A DNA stretch of 15,138 nucleotides from positions 1 to 15,138 of the forward strand of contig CAYMKW010000071.1 in assembly GCA_964391365.1 (NCBI GenBank), read 5' to 3'. A model generated the notes under the pieces. It searched no databases and was not told the DNA's origin. It saw only the letters and a list, made by a program, of their open reading frames with translations. The translations under genes were made by a program, and so were the position numbers. Numbering within the stretch: position 1 is the stretch's first letter; each line of letters starts with the position of its first letter. This DNA is from SXMI01 sp964391365 (GTDB taxonomy: Bacteria; Actinomycetota; Acidimicrobiia; Acidimicrobiales; Microtrichaceae). This document shows, one piece after another, positions 13,792 to 15,138 of the stretch.

Positions 13792-13816
13792 CGGCGGGGG
13801 CGGCGTCCCGGACGAT

Positions 13817-13853
13817 CTGACCGTCGACGACGGCGGCCGATAGCGTCGGCGTC
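13817..13853 (+). promoter_or_regulatory. Putative leaderless promoter of aldehyde dehydrogenase gene
   Basis: CTGACC (13817-13822) and TAGCGT (13841-13846) are acceptable -35 and -10 hexamers with an 18-base spacer. The ATG at 13854 is seven bases after the -10 box, where transcription should start, and there is no Shine-Dalgarno sequence next to the ATG. Both facts fit a leaderless message. Based on pattern only. Confidence 0.55.
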
Positions 13854-15138
13854 ATGGCAGCGCGTGAGTACTCACTGATCATCGACGGCGTGCCCGTCGA
13901 GCCGGCGTCCCGGTACGACGTCGTCAACCCGGCGACCGAGGAGGTCGTCGCCGAGGCGCCCGAGGCGAGCGTCGAGCAGGCCCGGGCCGCAGTGGAGTCG
14001 GCTGCAGCCGCTCTCCCCGCATGGTCCCGGACGCGACCCGAGGAGCGGGCGGCCCTGTTGGACCGGGCCGCCGACCTGATCGATGCGGCGGCCGACGAAC
14101 TCGTCCCGCTGGTGCAGGCCGAGACCGGGGCGACGTACCGGACCACGAAGACCATCCAGGTGCCCCAGGCCGCGGCCCGGCTGCGCCGGTACGCCAAGGG
14201 AGCGCTCGAACCGACCCTCGATCCGCTGCCCCCGGCCATCATGCCGGCGACGGTGCTGGCCCCCGGTGGTGTCGTGAACGCGGCCGCCAACCGCGTCCCG
14301 GTGGGCGTCGTGAGCTGCATCACCTCCTACAACTTCCCGATGGTGAACATGGCCGGCAAGATCGGTCCGGCCCTCGCCATGGGCAACACCGTGGTGGTGA
14401 AGCCGGCGCCCCAGGATCCGCTGGCGGTCTTCCGCATGGTCGAGATCCTCCAGGAGGCGGGTTTCCCGCCGGGCGTGGTCAACGTGGTCGGTGGGACGGG
14501 CATCCCGGCGTCCGAGGCGATCGTCGACCACCCGCAGACCGACATGGTGTCCTTCACCGGGTCGACCGCCGTCGGCCGCCGCATCGGCGAGGTGGCCGGT
14601 GGGCAGATGAAGCGGCTGCTGCTGGAACTCGGCGGCAAGGGGGCCTGCGTGGTCTTCGACGACGCCGACCTGAAGGCGGCGATCGGGGGGATCGCCTCGG
14701 TGTGGGGATTCCACTCCGGTCAGATCTGCACCGCGCCGACGCGCGTGATCGTCCAGCGTTCCGTCCACGACCAGCTGGTCGAGGGACTCTCGGCCGCGGC
14801 GGCGTTCATGAAGGTCGGCCCGCCGACGGAGAAGGACACGGTCGTGGGTCCGGTCATCACCGACGTCCACCGGGGCCGGATCGAGGGGTACATCGCAGCC
14901 GGACTCGCCGAGGGTGCCGAGGCGGCGGTCGGGGGCGGCCGACCGGACGGACTGGACACCGGGTTCTACGTCGAGCCGACCCTGCTCGTCGGCTGCGACA
15001 ACACCATGACGCCGGTCCGCGAGGAGATCTTCGGCCCGGTCGTCGTCGTGGTCCCCTTCGACGAGCCCGAGGAGGCTGTCGAGATCGCCAACGACAGCGA
15101 CTTCGGTCTCTACAGCTACGTCTTCTCGGGGGACACCT
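13854..15138 (+). CDS. NAD(P)-dependent aldehyde dehydrogenase (3' end outside window)
   Basis: The frame stays open from ATG 13854 to the window end, giving the first 428 residues of an enzyme usually near 480, so about 50 C-terminal residues are missing. The N-terminus reads MAAREYSLIIDGVPVEPAS, with VVNPATEEVVAEAPEAS following. Catalytic residues are Asn160 (ITSYNFPM), Glu258 (LELGGKGA) and the nucleophile Cys292 (GQICTAPT). VKPAPQDP and SFTGSTAVGRRIGE are the cofactor-binding blocks, and EEIFGPVVVVVPFD is near the end. It oxidises an aldehyde to a carboxylate, and could process an aldehyde released from the neighbouring catabolic route, but the specific substrate is not visible. The gene appears to be transcribed from its own promoter, 62 bases after the amidohydrolase. 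Confidence 0.95.
   Translation, partial: MAAREYSLIIDGVPVEPASRYDVVNPATEEVVAEAPEASVEQARAAVESAAAALPAWSRTRPEERAALLDRAADLIDAAADELVPLVQAETGATYRTTKTIQVPQAAARLRRYAKGALEPTLDPLPPAIMPATVLAPGGVVNAAANRVPVGVVSCITSYNFPMVNMAGKIGPALAMGNTVVVKPAPQDPLAVFRMVEILQEAGFPPGVVNVVGGTGIPASEAIVDHPQTDMVSFTGSTAVGRRIGEVAGGQMKRLLLELGGKGACVVFDDADLKAAIGGIASVWGFHSGQICTAPTRVIVQRSVHDQLVEGLSAAAAFMKVGPPTEKDTVVGPVITDVHRGRIEGYIAAGLAEGAEAAVGGGRPDGLDTGFYVEPTLLVGCDNTMTPVREEIFGPVVVVVPFDEPEEAVEIANDSDFGLYSYVFSGDT

Noticed and set aside
12424..14870. Two long minus-strand frames opposite the amidohydrolase and aldehyde dehydrogenase genes (12424-13683, 13872-14870)
   Set aside because: Both mirror genes with intact catalytic motifs on the plus strand, and their translations are low-complexity.

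Overview
The window is a gene-dense, very GC-rich stretch (no AT-rich island visible) with the style of an actinobacterial chromosome, perhaps Acidimicrobiia. The signs are many GTG starts, GTGA/TGATG gene overlaps, apparent leaderless promoters, a putative F420-type luciferase-like oxidoreductase, paired FadE-type acyl-CoA dehydrogenases and TetR regulators. No rRNA, tRNA, CRISPR array, insertion sequence or phage gene was seen. The taxon is inferred from style only.

Layout. (1) 2-1083: the 3' end of a DUF4112 membrane protein, overlapping a TetR regulator. (2) 1123-5832: a plus-strand unit headed by a perfect 10-1-10 inverted repeat lying on a TACAAT -10 box. It encodes an acyl-CoA dehydrogenase, a CaiB/BaiF-family CoA-transferase or alpha-methylacyl-CoA racemase, two single-hot-dog MaoC-type proteins and a second acyl-CoA dehydrogenase. 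(3) 5843-6592: a second, convergent TetR gene, divergent from the next unit. (4) 6732-10742: a translationally coupled unit with a fused HMG-CoA-synthase-like/DUF35 protein, an SCP2-type thiolase, a small degenerate GGDEF-like protein and an LLM-class oxidoreductase. (5) 10791-11246: a minus-strand single-domain cyclic-nucleotide-binding protein. (6) 11315-12525: an EthD-domain protein overlapping an SDR. (7) 12559-13791: an amidohydrolase-2 protein with an apparent leaderless start. (8) 13854 to the window end: an aldehyde dehydrogenase, cut by the window edge and also apparently leaderless.

Taken together, the genes can furnish a full beta-oxidation-like cycle for a bulky or branched acyl-CoA. 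The steps would be racemase/CoA-transferase, heteromeric dehydrogenase, heteromeric hydratase, SDR as 3-hydroxyacyl-CoA dehydrogenase, and thiolase with its DUF35 partner. No acyl-CoA ligase or oxygenase lies inside the window, so the substrate is open. The architecture resembles the mycobacterial cholesterol side-chain modules (FadE26/27-like dehydrogenases, ChsH1/ChsH2-like hydratase, Ltp/DUF35 thiolase). Steroid, isoprenoid or other branched substrates are therefore reasonable guesses and nothing more.

The most unusual points are: the GGDEF-like protein that has lost its catalytic signature but keeps an exactly spaced RxxD inhibitory-site motif, locked by overlaps between thiolase and oxidoreductase genes; the DUF35 domain in which all four zinc-ligand positions have been substituted; and the textbook operator in front of the first dehydrogenase.
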